DNA of 64,000 bases from JAIBJN01 sp963784175 (GTDB taxonomy: Bacteria > Actinomycetota > Thermoleophilia > Gaiellales > Gaiellaceae): assembly GCA_963784175.1 (NCBI GenBank), contig CAWAQJ010000012.1, forward strand, positions 197,402 to 261,401. Direction: 5' to 3'. Each line of letters opens with the position of its first letter. Positions within the stretch are counted from its first letter, which is position 1. Positions 33,448 through 44,874 of the stretch are shown here, in pieces. The translations under genes and the position numbers were made by a program. The notes under the pieces are model-generated. The model had not been told where the DNA came from, made no database searches, and saw only the letters and a list, made by a program, of their open reading frames with translations.

Positions 33448-33625
33448 CAACGCCTGTGGAGAACGACCCGAAGCTGGGGATCCTTTCGGCCCCCACCCTG
33501 CGCCTGTGGAACACACCGACTTCTCCCCAGGTCCTGTCCACCGTGGACGACCAGTATCCAAGCCGAAACGCGACGTCTTCCCCGTCGTTCACACTGCTTA
33601 CTACTACGACAAGGTTTTTCTTTAA
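33448..33625. other. dnaA-dnaN intergenic region, candidate origin sequence
   Basis: The 178-nt gap has DnaA-box-like TGTGGAGAA (33455-33463, one mismatch) and TGTGGAACA (33505-33513, two mismatches), a near-perfect palindrome GTCCAC-C-GTGGAC at 33535-33547, and an AT-rich end (33590-33625) with a T-run before dnaN that could be the unwinding element. This is where actinobacterial oriC usually lies, but the box matches are weaker than upstream of dnaA. Confidence 0.5.
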
Positions 33626-34765
33626 ATGAGTTCCATGGATACCGTAACCCTCACCTCGATGAAAGTCGTATGCGGAAAGGACGAGCTCGCTGAGAAGCTC
33701 GGTGTGGTCGGCCGTGGGGTGTCGACGCGCACGAGCGTGCAGATCCTCGCCGGGATCATGGTGCGCGCAGCCGGAGGAAGGCTTCACCTCAGTGCGACCG
33801 ACATGGAGATCTCCGTGCGCGACTCGCTCGAGGCGCAGGTCGAAGAGGAAGGCGCCGTGGTCGTTCCCGGCCGGCTCCTGGTCGACATCGTGCGCCTGCT
33901 TCCGGCCGGCGAGGTCACATTGGAGCATCGCGCTGACGAGGGCGTCGCGCGCCTGACCTGCGGCTCTGCCTCGTACCAGTTGAACACCTACGCGGCCGAG
34001 GACTTCCCGCGCCTGCCCGAGATCGAGCCCGAGAGCGCGTTCACGGTCGAGCGGGAGGCCTTCCTCGACACCATTTCGCGTGTGGGCCGCTCCGCTTCCC
34101 GCGACGAGTCGCGCCCTGTGCTCACGGGCATCCTCGTTCGCTTCGAGGGCGACAAGCTCGTGATGGCCGCGACCGACTCCTACCGGCTGAGCGTCAAGGA
34201 GACGACGCTTCCGACCGGCCCGGGCCTCGAGCTCGAGGCGATCGTGCCGGCGCGGGCGCTGCAGGAGCTCGCGCGTGTCGGCCAGAACGCGGAGAGCGAT
34301 TCCGTCGAGGTCGGCGTCCAGGAGAACCAGATCGTCTTCGGAGTCGACGGCGTCTGGCTGACGGCCCGCCGGATCGACGGACAGTTCCCGAACTACAAGC
34401 AGCTCCTGCCGGAGCAGTTCGACGCCGAGGTGCAGCTGCCGCGCGAGGAGCTGCTCGACGTCGTGCGTCGCACCGGTCTCCTTGCCCAGCGGAAGTCCCC
34501 GCTGCGGCTGCGCTTCGCGGAGGGCGAGCTCACGGTCTCCGCGCAGACTCAGGACGTCGGCGAGGCCCGTGAGTCGCTGCCGGTCGGCTACGACGGCGAA
34601 GCGATGGAGATCGGGTTCAACGCGGAGTTCCTTCGCGACGGCCTCGAATCGGTCACCGACGACACCGTCCGCATCAAGCTCATCAGCCCGTTGCGACCCG
34701 GGCTGCTCCACGGCGAGAACGACGACTTTCTCTACCTGATCATGCCGATCAGGCTGGCCGGCTGA
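33626..34765 (+). CDS. dnaN: DNA polymerase III beta sliding clamp
   Basis: The 379-residue clamp has three repeated domains and ends YLIMPIRLAG, the conserved C-terminal MPxR block. Other family segments are VSTRTSVQILAGIMV at the start and TDSYRLSVKE in domain 2. The ATG at 33626 follows an AT-rich stretch; AAGG about 12 nt upstream is a weak ribosome site. The TGA stop overlaps the recF start. Confidence 0.97.
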   Translation: MSSMDTVTLTSMKVVCGKDELAEKLGVVGRGVSTRTSVQILAGIMVRAAGGRLHLSATDMEISVRDSLEAQVEEEGAVVVPGRLLVDIVRLLPAGEVTLEHRADEGVARLTCGSASYQLNTYAAEDFPRLPEIEPESAFTVEREAFLDTISRVGRSASRDESRPVLTGILVRFEGDKLVMAATDSYRLSVKETTLPTGPGLELEAIVPARALQELARVGQNAESDSVEVGVQENQIVFGVDGVWLTARRIDGQFPNYKQLLPEQFDAEVQLPREELLDVVRRTGLLAQRKSPLRLRFAEGELTVSAQTQDVGEARESLPVGYDGEAMEIGFNAEFLRDGLESVTDDTVRIKLISPLRPGLLHGENDDFLYLIMPIRLAG

Positions 34766-35844
34766 TCGTCGCGCGGGTCTCGCTCCGGAGCTTTCGCTCG
34801 TACGCCGCGCTCGACCTCGAGCTTCGCGAAGGCCTCGTCGTCGTGGTCGGCCCGAACGGCGTCGGCAAGACGAACCTCCTCGAGGCGCTGCACGTCGGCG
34901 CGCAGGGGTTCTCCCCGCGGACGCGCTCGGAGCCCCGTCTCGTTCGCTTCGGCGATCAGGCGGCGCGGGTGCGGATCGAGGGCGCCGAGGCCGGAGCCCC
35001 TGTCGATGCGGAGGTGACGATCGCCCCGGGTGAGGGCAAGCGCATCAGGCTGAACGGCGCGGCGCTCGACTCGGCAGAAGAGCTTCGCCTGCGACTCACG
35101 GCGCTCGTCTTCGTGCCGGACCGCCTCGCCGTGGTCAAGGGCGGCCCCGCCGTCCGCCGGGCCTACGTCGACCGGATGCTGGGCCGCGTCTTTCCGGCCC
35201 GCGCGTCGCTTCCAGGCGAGTACGGTCGCGCCCTCGCGCAGCGCAACGAGGCCCTGCGCCGGGCCCGCGCCGGCGTCTCCACCAGGGATGCCGTGACGCC
35301 GTGGACGGAGCAGGTCGCCTCGCTCGGCGCGCACCTCGACATCGCGCGGAGGGAGCTCGTCGACCTGCTGGCGCCCGGCTTCGTGGAGCACGCAGGCCTG
35401 CTCGGCCTCGCGGAGGGACGCCTGGCCTACGAGGCGGACCCGCTCACCCTCGCCGATCTCGACGCGAGGCTCGACCGCGACCTCGAGCGCGGGACCACGG
35501 GAGCCGGCCCTCACCTCCGGGACGTGGCGATCCGCGCCGGCGACCGGGACCTCCGCAGCTTCGGGTCGCAGGGGGAACAGCGCACGGCGGTTCTCGGGCT
35601 GCTTCTGGCCGAGGCCTCTGCACTCGCAGATCTCCGCGGTGCGCCTCCACTCCTGCTCCTCGACGACGTGCTCAGCGAGCTCGACGCCGACCGCAGGCGT
35701 GCCCTTCTGGCGGCTCTGCCGCCGGGCGGGCAGACACTCGTCAGCGCCACGAGCGTGGCCGCGCTTCCCGACCTGGCGCCGGAGCCCGCTCTGGTCGTCG
35801 AGGTGCGGCGTGAGGACGGCGCCAGCGTGGCGGAGGCTGCGTGA
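34762..35844 (+). CDS. recF: Recombination mediator RecF, apparent CTG start
   Basis: The 360-residue SMC-like ATPase has Walker A VVGPNGVGKTNLLEAL, the signature-like RSFGSQGEQRTAVLGLLLAE and Walker B PLLLLDDVLSELD. RecF loads RecA at gaps. The conserved start VARVSLRSFRSY begins immediately at the dnaN stop, yet the frame has no ATG, GTG or TTG before the Walker A motif. The codon in the right place is CTG at 34762, overlapping the dnaN stop as CTGA. A later GTG at 34843 would delete the first strand and is rejected. Confidence 0.92.
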   Translation: MIVARVSLRSFRSYAALDLELREGLVVVVGPNGVGKTNLLEALHVGAQGFSPRTRSEPRLVRFGDQAARVRIEGAEAGAPVDAEVTIAPGEGKRIRLNGAALDSAEELRLRLTALVFVPDRLAVVKGGPAVRRAYVDRMLGRVFPARASLPGEYGRALAQRNEALRRARAGVSTRDAVTPWTEQVASLGAHLDIARRELVDLLAPGFVEHAGLLGLAEGRLAYEADPLTLADLDARLDRDLERGTTGAGPHLRDVAIRAGDRDLRSFGSQGEQRTAVLGLLLAEASALADLRGAPPLLLLDDVLSELDADRRRALLAALPPGGQTLVSATSVAALPDLAPEPALVVEVRREDGASVAEAA

Positions 35845-36323
35845 GAGGGCTGGAGCCACTCGGCAAGGGCGTACGGCGTGAACTCGACCGCCTCGGGCCC
35901 GCCGGCGCGATCGCGGACGTCGTCGCAGTTTGGCCCGACGCGGTCGGCCCGGCGATCGCTGCGAATGCGTGGCCGGCACGCATCGCCCGGGACGGGACCC
36001 TGCACGTGGCGACGAAGTCGAGCACGTGGGCCTTCGAGCTGACGCAGCTGAGCGCGACGATCCAGGAGCGGCTGGCGACCGCCCTCGAGTCGTCCGCGCC
36101 GACCTCGCTGCGCTTCGCTCCCGGGCGTCTGCCCGAGCCCGGCGGCGAGGGTGTGGAGGATCGCGAACGGACCGTGCCAACTCCGTCGCCGGCTGCCGTC
36201 GCCGCCGGTGAGGAGATCGCCTCGGCGATCGGCGATCCGACGCTTCGAGAGGCGGTCGCGAGGGCTGCGGCAGCTAGTCTTGGAGCGGCGGAAGCCGAGC
36301 CGTCCGACCGTCCGTTCTGGTAG
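35841..36323 (+). CDS. DUF721 protein, DciA-like helicase loader candidate
   Basis: The 160-residue protein has the DUF721/DciA core in its first 95 residues (VWPDAVGPAIAANAWPARI, GTLHVATKSSTWAFELTQLS) and a disordered acidic/proline tail. DciA proteins load the replicative helicase in bacteria lacking DnaC, and the recF-gyrB position is typical for actinobacteria. GTG at 35841 overlaps the recF stop as GTGA. Confidence 0.85.
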   Translation: MRGLEPLGKGVRRELDRLGPAGAIADVVAVWPDAVGPAIAANAWPARIARDGTLHVATKSSTWAFELTQLSATIQERLATALESSAPTSLRFAPGRLPEPGGEGVEDRERTVPTPSPAAVAAGEEIASAIGDPTLREAVARAAAASLGAAEAEPSDRPFW

Positions 36324-36326
36324 ACT
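36321..36326 (+). promoter_or_regulatory. Candidate gyrB -10
   Basis: TAGACT overlaps the end of the DUF721 gene. Transcription would begin near 36333, so the gyrB leader of about 33 nt would consist almost only of the hairpin described next. No clear -35 is seen. Confidence 0.4.
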
Positions 36327-36337
36327 GCCTCTAGGAC

Positions 36338-36366
36338 AAAAATCCCCCAGGAGCAGGGATTTTTTT
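36338..36366 (+). terminator. Terminator-like hairpin with T-run directly upstream of the gyrB ATG
   Basis: AAAAATCCC (36338-36346) pairs with GGGATTTTT (36356-36364), a 9-bp perfect stem around a 9-nt loop that contains AGGAG; the T-run continues to 36366 and the gyrB ATG is the next base. It has the form of an intrinsic terminator, yet the only ribosome site for gyrB is in its loop. It could end recF-operon transcripts, attenuate gyrB, or control gyrB translation. Confidence 0.7.
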
Positions 36367-38749
<2,383 letters not shown>

Positions 38750-38757
<8 letters not shown>

Positions 38758-41350
38758 CGTCGAGCCGCTCGGCGCCGGCCGCATCGAAGCGCGCGAGCTC
38801 GAGCAGGAGATGCGCTCGAGCTTCCTCGACTACGCGATGAGCGTGATCGTGGCGCGGGCGCTGCCCGACGTACGCGACGGCCTCAAGCCCGTGCACCGGC
38901 GCGTGCTGTTCGGGATGAACGAGGCCGGGATGCAGCCGAACCGGCCGTACAAGAAGTGCGCGCGCATCGTCGGCGACGTGATGGGCTCGTACCACCCGCA
39001 CGGCGACACGGCGATCTACGACACGCTCGTGCGCCTCGCGCAGCCGTTCTCCCTGCGCTATCCGCTCGTAGACGGTCAGGGCAACTTCGGGAACATCGAC
39101 GACTACCCGGCGGCGGCGATGCGCTACACGGAGTGCCGGCTCACCCGGCTCGCCACCGAGATGCTGCGTGACATCGAGGCCGACACCGTCGACTTCGTCC
39201 CCAACTACGACGAGTCGCGGAAAGAGCCCTCCGTCCTGCCGGCGCGGTTCCCGAACCTGCTTGTGAACGGCTCCTCTGGGATCGCCGTCGGGATGGCGAC
39301 CAACATCCCGCCGCACAACCTCTCCGAGGTCATCGACGGGGTCATCGCGATGATCGACGACCCCGACATCGACGTCGAGGGGCTCAGCCGCCACATCAAG
39401 GGCCCCGACTTCCCGACGAGCGCGATCATCGTCGGCCGCAGCGGGATCAAGGATGCGTACCGCTCGGGCCGCGGCCGCGTCGTCATGCGCGCCCGCGCCC
39501 ACGTCGAGGAGCTGCGCGGAGGCCGTACGGCGGTCGTCGTCAACGAGCTTCCGTACGGCGTCAAGAAGGGCGGCGACACCGGTGTCATCAAGAAGATCGC
39601 CGACCTGGTCAACGACAAGGTCCTCACCGAGGTCGCCGACCTCCGCGACCTCTCGGACAAGAGCGGGATGCGCATCGAGATCCACCTCAAGCGCGACTGC
39701 GTCCCGCAGGTCGCCCTCAACAAGCTCTACAAGCACACCCAGCTCCAGACGACGTTCGGCTACAACGCCGTCGCGCTGGTCGAGGGCGTGCCGCGGACGC
39801 TCTCGCTGCTCGAGATGGTGCGCCACTACCTCGACTTCCAGCGCGAGGTCGTCACCCGGCGCTCGAAGCACGAGCTGCGCAAGGCCGAGGAGCGCGCCCA
39901 CGTCCTCGAGGGCTATCTCATCGCTCTCGAGAACCTCGACGCGGTCATCGCGCTCATCCGAGCCTCCGCCGACCCCGACGAGGCGCGCCAGGGCCTGCAG
40001 GAGACCTTCGGGCTCTCCGAGATCCAGGCCCAGGCGATCCTCGACCTTCGCCTCCAGCGCCTCACCGGCCTGGAGCGGAAGCGCATCGAGGACGAGTTCG
40101 CCGACCTCCGGGAGCGCATCGCGGAGCTGCGCGGGATTCTGTCGGACGAGGCCAAGATCGACGGCCTGATCCGCGACGAGCTGCTCGAGATCAAGCAGAT
40201 CTACGGGCGCCAGGACGAGCGCCGGACGGAGATCGTCGCCGCGGAGGAGGAGCTCGAGCTCGAGGACCTCATCGCCGAGGAGGACATGGTCGTCGCGGTC
40301 ACGCGCTCGGGCTACATCAAGCGCCTGCCCGTCGACACCTACCGCGAGCAGCGCCGCGGCGGAATCGGTGTCATGGGCATGGACCTGAAGGAGGACGACT
40401 ACATCCAGCACCTCGTCGTCGCCTCCACGCACGACTACCTGCTCTTCTTCACCTCGGTCGGGAAGATCTATCGCCTGAAGGTGCACGAGCTCCCGCTCGG
40501 CAGCCGCCAGTCGAAGGGGCGGGCGATCGTCAACCTGCTCCCGCTCGCACAGGGCGAGTCCGTGCGGACGCTCATTGCGACGCGCGAGTTCAAGGAGGCC
40601 GAGTACCTCGTCCTCGCGACGAAGAAGGGCACCGTCAAGAAGACGCGCTTCGCCGAGTACAACACGCCGCTCAAGGCCGACGGCATCATCGCGATCAAGC
40701 TCCGCGACGACGACGAGCTCGTCGCCGTGCTGCACTCGTCGGGCGAGGACGACATCCTCATGGTCTCCCGCAAGGGCCAGGCGATCCGCTTCCACGAGAA
40801 GGAGGCGCGGCCGATGGGCCGGGCGACGGAGGGCGTGCGGGGCATGCGGCTGCGGTCGGGCGACGAGGTCATCGCCGCGACCATCGCGCGCAACGACGCG
40901 GACCTGCTCGTCGTGACGGAGAACGGCTTCGGCAAGCGCACGCGGATCGACCAGTATCCGACCAAGGGCCGCGGCGGCCTCGGGGTCAAGACGGTGCAGC
41001 TGACGGAGGCCCGCGGGCAGCTCGCCGGCTCGCTGGTCGTCCTCGAGGGCGATCAGGTGATGCTCATCTCCACGGGCGGGACGGTCATCCGGGTTCCGAG
41101 CGGCGGCATCAAGCGCAGCGGACGGTCGACCCAGGGCGTGATCGTCATGCGCCTCCGCGACGGCGAGCAGGTCTCGACGCTGACCGGGGTCGTCGAGCAG
41201 GAGAACGGCGACATTCCGGAGGGCGTCGAAGGCGAGGTGCCGGTCGTAGTGGACGCTGAGGGCGGAGAGTCGGCTGCGGAAGAGCTCACCGAGGACGAGC
41301 CCGCAGAGGACGACGAGCCGGTCGACGACGAGACCGAGCCGGCCGCCTAG
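38750..41350 (+). CDS. gyrA: DNA gyrase subunit A
   Basis: The 866-residue protein has the catalytic tyrosine in AAMRYTECRLT, quinolone-determining region HPHGDTAIYDTLVRLAQ (threonine at the position of E. coli Ser83, aspartate at Asp87), and a C-terminal beta-pinwheel with the GyrA box QRRGGIG, which separates gyrase from topoisomerase IV. An acidic tail of about 60 residues follows the pinwheel. No other topoisomerase II is in the window. Confidence 0.97.
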
Positions 41351-41356
41351 GCGAGC

Positions 41357-41668
41357 ATGCCCCCAGCGCGTCGCCCGGAGGACCTGCTGGAGCCGGTCGA
41401 CGTCGTTCGCCACCTCCGCAAGCTCGATCTCTCGCTCGGCCAGGTCTGCCGGGTTGCCGGCGTGACGAAGATGCAGCTCGACTACTGGACGACGAAGGCG
41501 CGCATCCCGACGAAGGGCAAGAAGCAGCGCCTCTACGACCTCGACGCGGTCGAGACGGTCATGCTCATCAAGCAGGGCAAGGACAAGGGCCTCTCGTTGC
41601 AGACCGCCATCGAGGCCGCCCAGCGCTTCAAGGCCGGCCGCGCGTCGCGGATCCCGCGCCGGAACTAG
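41357..41668 (+). CDS. MerR-type helix-turn-helix protein
   Basis: The 103-residue protein is one winged-helix MerR-like domain: SLGQVCRVAGVTKMQLDYWT, RLYDLDAVETVMLIKQGKDKGLSLQTAIEAAQRF. There is no effector domain. It starts 6 nt after the gyrA stop, so it is likely co-transcribed with gyrase. It may be a small regulator of the operon or a FtsK/gyrase-linked factor; no target is evident. The stop codon overlaps the convergent galT stop in CTAG. Confidence 0.75.
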   Translation: MPPARRPEDLLEPVDVVRHLRKLDLSLGQVCRVAGVTKMQLDYWTTKARIPTKGKKQRLYDLDAVETVMLIKQGKDKGLSLQTAIEAAQRFKAGRASRIPRRN

Positions 41669-42633
41669 GACTCGCGGAGAACGCCGGCGGCCGACTCGGG
41701 CGCCAGCGTGTTCACGAAGTAGCCGGCGCCGAGCTCGATGCCGGCGAGCACTCCGAGGCGCGGGAGGATCTCCAGGTGCCAGTGCCCGCCTGCGTGCAGC
41801 CAGATGTTCAGCGAGACGGGGCCCTCGTTGACCCGTAGCCGGCGGACTCCCTCGGCCGCGATCACGAGCGCAGCTCCCAGCCGGTCGCTGATGAACGGGT
41901 CCTCCTCGCACTCGAGTGGAGCGGCCAGCATCTCGTACGGCTGCCGGCCGGCGAATGGACAGAGCAGGATGATGCCGTCGCGCTCCTCGACGACCCGCAT
42001 CCTCTGTGAGCGCTCCTCCTGGAGAACCTCGCAGAGCACGCAGCCGCCGGAGGCTTTCAGGAGCGCGTGTTCCTGCGCGACGAGCGGGGGCACCTCCTCC
42101 AGCCACACGAGCTGCGAGTGGCTGTGCGGGAGGCTTGCGCCCGCGCCCGCCCCCTCGTTGACGAGGGCGTGGACATAGGCGAAGCCGGCCTCGCGGGCCG
42201 CCTCGGCGCGGGCCTGCCACGCTTCGGCGACCAGTTCGAGCTCGCGGACGCCGAGGTCGGCGATCGTCCGCACATGGCGAGGGGAGTGAACGACGACCTC
42301 CTGCCGTCCGACGGCGGCTCGCCGTGCGAGCAGGCCGTCCGGGCGATCGCCGTCGCGAAGCCACGGCCCGAACGCCGGGAACTTGTTGGGGACGACGCGT
42401 ACCCGCCAGCCGGGCGTGTCCGGCGGGCGCCCCGGCGGCCCGATGGCGAACGTCTCCGGCGGCGTCGCCGTCTCGCGGCCCTCGTCGAACGGACAGCCGA
42501 CGGGGTCGTCGTCGGCGTCCTGGCCGGCTGCGCGGGGAGCGCCCGGCCGGCGCGCGCGGGAAGGCGCGACCACGACCCAGCGGCCCGAGAGCGGGTCGCG
42601 GCGCAGCTCGGGAGGCGAGTGGTGCTCTGTCAG
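41665..42633 (-). CDS. galT: Galactose-1-phosphate uridylyltransferase-like protein, apparent CTG start
   Basis: The HIT-superfamily enzyme (322 residues) exchanges UDP between glucose-1-P and galactose-1-P. Features are LRRDPLSGRWVVVAP at the N-terminus, VVPNKFPAF, the active-site histidine block SLPHSHSQLVWLEEVP (HSHSQ in place of HPHPQ), a cysteine pair GGCVLCEVL and NIWLHAGGHWHLEILPR near the end. No ATG, GTG or TTG lies before the conserved N-terminus; CTG at 42633, 2 nt after the SPFH stop, fits best. A substrate other than galactose-1-P is possible. Confidence 0.85.
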   Translation of the reverse strand: MTEHHSPPELRRDPLSGRWVVVAPSRARRPGAPRAAGQDADDDPVGCPFDEGRETATPPETFAIGPPGRPPDTPGWRVRVVPNKFPAFGPWLRDGDRPDGLLARRAAVGRQEVVVHSPRHVRTIADLGVRELELVAEAWQARAEAAREAGFAYVHALVNEGAGAGASLPHSHSQLVWLEEVPPLVAQEHALLKASGGCVLCEVLQEERSQRMRVVEERDGIILLCPFAGRQPYEMLAAPLECEEDPFISDRLGAALVIAAEGVRRLRVNEGPVSLNIWLHAGGHWHLEILPRLGVLAGIELGAGYFVNTLAPESAAGVLRES

Positions 42634-42635
42634 GC

Positions 42636-43397
42636 CTAGCTCTCGCCCTTGTTGAGGAACGGGCGAAGGAGCTCGAGGGGCAGCGGGAGGATCATCGTCG
42701 TCGACCGCTCGCTGGAGATCTCGAGCATCGTCTGGAGGAACCGCAGCTGCAGTGCGATCGGGTTCTCCGCCATGACGTTGGCGGCGTCCTTGAGGCGCTC
42801 GGAGGCCTGGAACTCGCCCTCGGCTGCGATCACCTTTGCGCGCCGCTCGCGCTCGGCCTCGGCCTGGCGGGCCATCGCGCGCTGCATACCGCTCGGGATC
42901 TCGACGTCCTTGACCTCGACGATGGAGACCTTGATGCCCCAGGGCGACGTCGCCTCGTCGATGATCTCCTGGAGGATCACGTTGATCTTGTCGCGCTCGG
43001 AGAGGAGCTCGTCGAGCACGTGCTGGCCGAGCACGCTCCGCAGCGTCGTCTGCGCGATCTGCGACGTGGCGACCATGTAGTTCTCGACCTGCACGATCGC
43101 CCGCTCGGGATCGATGATCCGGAAGTACGCGACCGCGTTCACGCGGACGGGGACGTTGTCCTTGGTGATGACCTCCTGCGGCGGGATGTTCAGAGTCACC
43201 GTCCGCAGGTCGACCCGCACCATCTTGTCGACGATGGGGATGAGGAAGAAGAGGCCCGGCCCGCGCGGCGGCGAGTTGAGGCGGCCCAGCCGGAAGATCA
43301 CGCCCCGCTCGTACTCCCGTGTGATCCGGACCGACGCCGAGATCAGGAAGATCAGGAGGACTGCGACTACGGCGACGGCGATCAGAGCGGCGGTCAT
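42636..43397 (-). CDS. SPFH/stomatin-family membrane protein (slipin)
   Basis: The 253-residue protein has an N-terminal membrane segment (ALIAVAVVAVLLIFLISASV) and an SPFH domain (RITREYERGVIFRLGR, QEVITKDNVPVRVNAVAYFR, VEIPSGMQRAMARQAEAER). Slipins form membrane scaffolds and are paired with NfeD proteases, one of which is immediately upstream. The ATG at 43397 has an AAAGGAG ribosome site at 6 nt spacing, and TAGGAT at 43430-43425 is a candidate -10. Confidence 0.93.
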   Translation of the reverse strand: MTAALIAVAVVAVLLIFLISASVRITREYERGVIFRLGRLNSPPRGPGLFFLIPIVDKMVRVDLRTVTLNIPPQEVITKDNVPVRVNAVAYFRIIDPERAIVQVENYMVATSQIAQTTLRSVLGQHVLDELLSERDKINVILQEIIDEATSPWGIKVSIVEVKDVEIPSGMQRAMARQAEAERERRAKVIAAEGEFQASERLKDAANVMAENPIALQLRFLQTMLEISSERSTTMILPLPLELLRPFLNKGES

Positions 43398-43451
43398 CGA
43401 GCTCCTTTCGGGCTGGGCCAGAGAATCCTACGGCACCGCGGGTGGCGCAGG

Positions 43452-44774
43452 CTAAGCCGGGACGGTTGCCGGTTCCTCGACGCGCGAGACCTCGAGGACG
43501 AGCCCCTCGCCGATCGAGTCGACGCGAACGTGCTCGCCCGCCTCGAGCGGACCGTTCTCCGTGTGTGCGCGCCACAGCTCGCCGTGCACGAACACCGCGC
43601 CGTCGGGATCGAGGCGGTGGCGCACGACCCCGGTTTCGGCGAGCAGCTCCTCACGGCCGGTCTGCGTCGGCGCCCTCTTTGCCTGCACGATCTTCGTCAG
43701 GGCGACGCCCATGATGAGAGCGAGCGTTCCGGCCACCGCCAGGGCCACCCAGACGGAGACCTGGTACTCCTCGCCGGCAGGGTCGAAGAGCAGGAGCGAC
43801 CCGACGACGAAGCTCACCGCTCCTGCGAGCGCAAGGGCGCCGTGGCTCACGACGAACGCCTCCGCGACGAAGAACGCGAGGGCCAGGATCATGAGCAGGA
43901 GCCCTGCCCAGCTGACCGGGAGCACCTGGAGGCCGAAGAGGCCGATGATGAGCGAGATCGCGCCGACCGTCCCCGGGAAGATCAGGCCCGGGTTGAGGAT
44001 CTCGATCGTGATCCCGAGCACCCCGAGCGACATCAGCAGGACGATGATGTTGGGGTCGATCAGCGTGTCGAGAATCCGCTTCCAGAGCGACATCTCGACC
44101 CGGTCCACGCTCGCACCCGCGGTGTTCAGGACGAGGTCCTTCGGCTCCGTGTGCATGCCGTCGATCTCGTCGAGCAGGGTGGTGAGGTCGGGCGCCACGA
44201 CGTCGACCACGTTCTCCTCCAGCGCCTCCTGGGCGCCGAGGTTGGAGGCCTCCCGCACCGCGTCCTCGGCCCAGTCGCCGTTGCGTCCGTGGGTCTCGGC
44301 GAGCTCGCGTGCGTAGGCGGCCGCGTCGTTGATCACCTTGCGCCGGAGATCGGATGGGATCTCGCCGCCGCCCACGGCGACCGGGGTCGAGGAGCCGATG
44401 TTCGTGTTCGGCGCCATGGCGGCGACATCCGCGGCGAGCGTGATGAATGCGCCTGCGGATGCTGCGCGCGAGCCCTGCGGCGCGACGTAGACGATGACCG
44501 GGATCGATGCCTCGAGCTCCTTCTTGATGATGTCGCGCATGGCGGAGTCGAGGCCGCCCGGCGTGTCCAGCTCGATGACGACGGCGTCGTAGCCGTCTTC
44601 CTCTGCACGCTCGATTCCGTCGATGACGTAGTCGGCCGTCACCGGGTTGATGTCGTTCGCGAGCTCGATGACGAGCACGCGCGGTGCGGTGTCCTGAGCA
44701 GTCGCTCCGCCCGCAAGGAGAAGCACCGCGGCGAGCGCGCACATAGTGCAAAAAAGTCCCCGCAAGCGCGGCAC
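43452..44774 (-). CDS. NfeD-family membrane-bound ClpP-class serine protease
   Basis: The 440-residue protein has a signal peptide, a ClpP-like protease domain (about 30-230) with catalytic serine in SRAASAGAFITLAAD and lysine near SDLRRKVIND, four membrane helices and a C-terminal OB-fold NfeD domain (GEHVRVDSIGEGLVLEVSRV). It is thought to cleave stomatin-type partners. GTG at 44774 is 12 nt after TAGAAT; an ATG at 44741 (MCALAAVLL) would also preserve the signal peptide. Confidence 0.93.
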   Translation of the reverse strand: MPRLRGLFCTMCALAAVLLLAGGATAQDTAPRVLVIELANDINPVTADYVIDGIERAEEDGYDAVVIELDTPGGLDSAMRDIIKKELEASIPVIVYVAPQGSRAASAGAFITLAADVAAMAPNTNIGSSTPVAVGGGEIPSDLRRKVINDAAAYARELAETHGRNGDWAEDAVREASNLGAQEALEENVVDVVAPDLTTLLDEIDGMHTEPKDLVLNTAGASVDRVEMSLWKRILDTLIDPNIIVLLMSLGVLGITIEILNPGLIFPGTVGAISLIIGLFGLQVLPVSWAGLLLMILALAFFVAEAFVVSHGALALAGAVSFVVGSLLLFDPAGEEYQVSVWVALAVAGTLALIMGVALTKIVQAKRAPTQTGREELLAETGVVRHRLDPDGAVFVHGELWRAHTENGPLEAGEHVRVDSIGEGLVLEVSRVEEPATVPA

Positions 44775-44786
44775 TTTGCTGTAAAG

Positions 44787-44795
44787 ATTCTATCA
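44787..44795 (-). promoter_or_regulatory. Extended -10 promoter for the NfeD/SPFH genes
   Basis: The minus strand reads TGATAGAAT, matching an extended -10 (TG-n-TAnnnT). Twelve nt separate it from the GTG at 44774, so the transcript would be nearly leaderless. Confidence 0.5.
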
Positions 44796-44826
44796 GGGAC
44801 CTGCCGATGCCCTTGAGGACGCAGGA

Positions 44827-44851
44827 CTCCTTTGCTTCGGTAGCGAAGGAG
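44827..44851 (+). promoter_or_regulatory. Inverted repeat in the NfeD-amidase divergent gap
   Basis: CTCCTTTGCT (44827-44836) and AGCGAAGGAG (44842-44851) make a 10-bp stem with one G-T pair and a 5-nt loop (TCGGT). It lies 23 nt before the amidase ATG and could be a regulatory hairpin in its leader or an operator for a dimeric regulator. GAAGGAG in the 3' arm resembles a ribosome site but is 24 nt from the start. Confidence 0.5.
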
Positions 44852-44874
44852 CCGATCGCCCAGGCATCTCCCTC

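Noticed and set aside
34843..35844. recF beginning at GTG 34843
   Set aside because: It would start inside the Walker A region and lose the conserved first strand.
36280..36285. TTGGAG as a -35 for gyrB
   Set aside because: It is 35 nt from the TAGACT hexamer, too far for a standard promoter.
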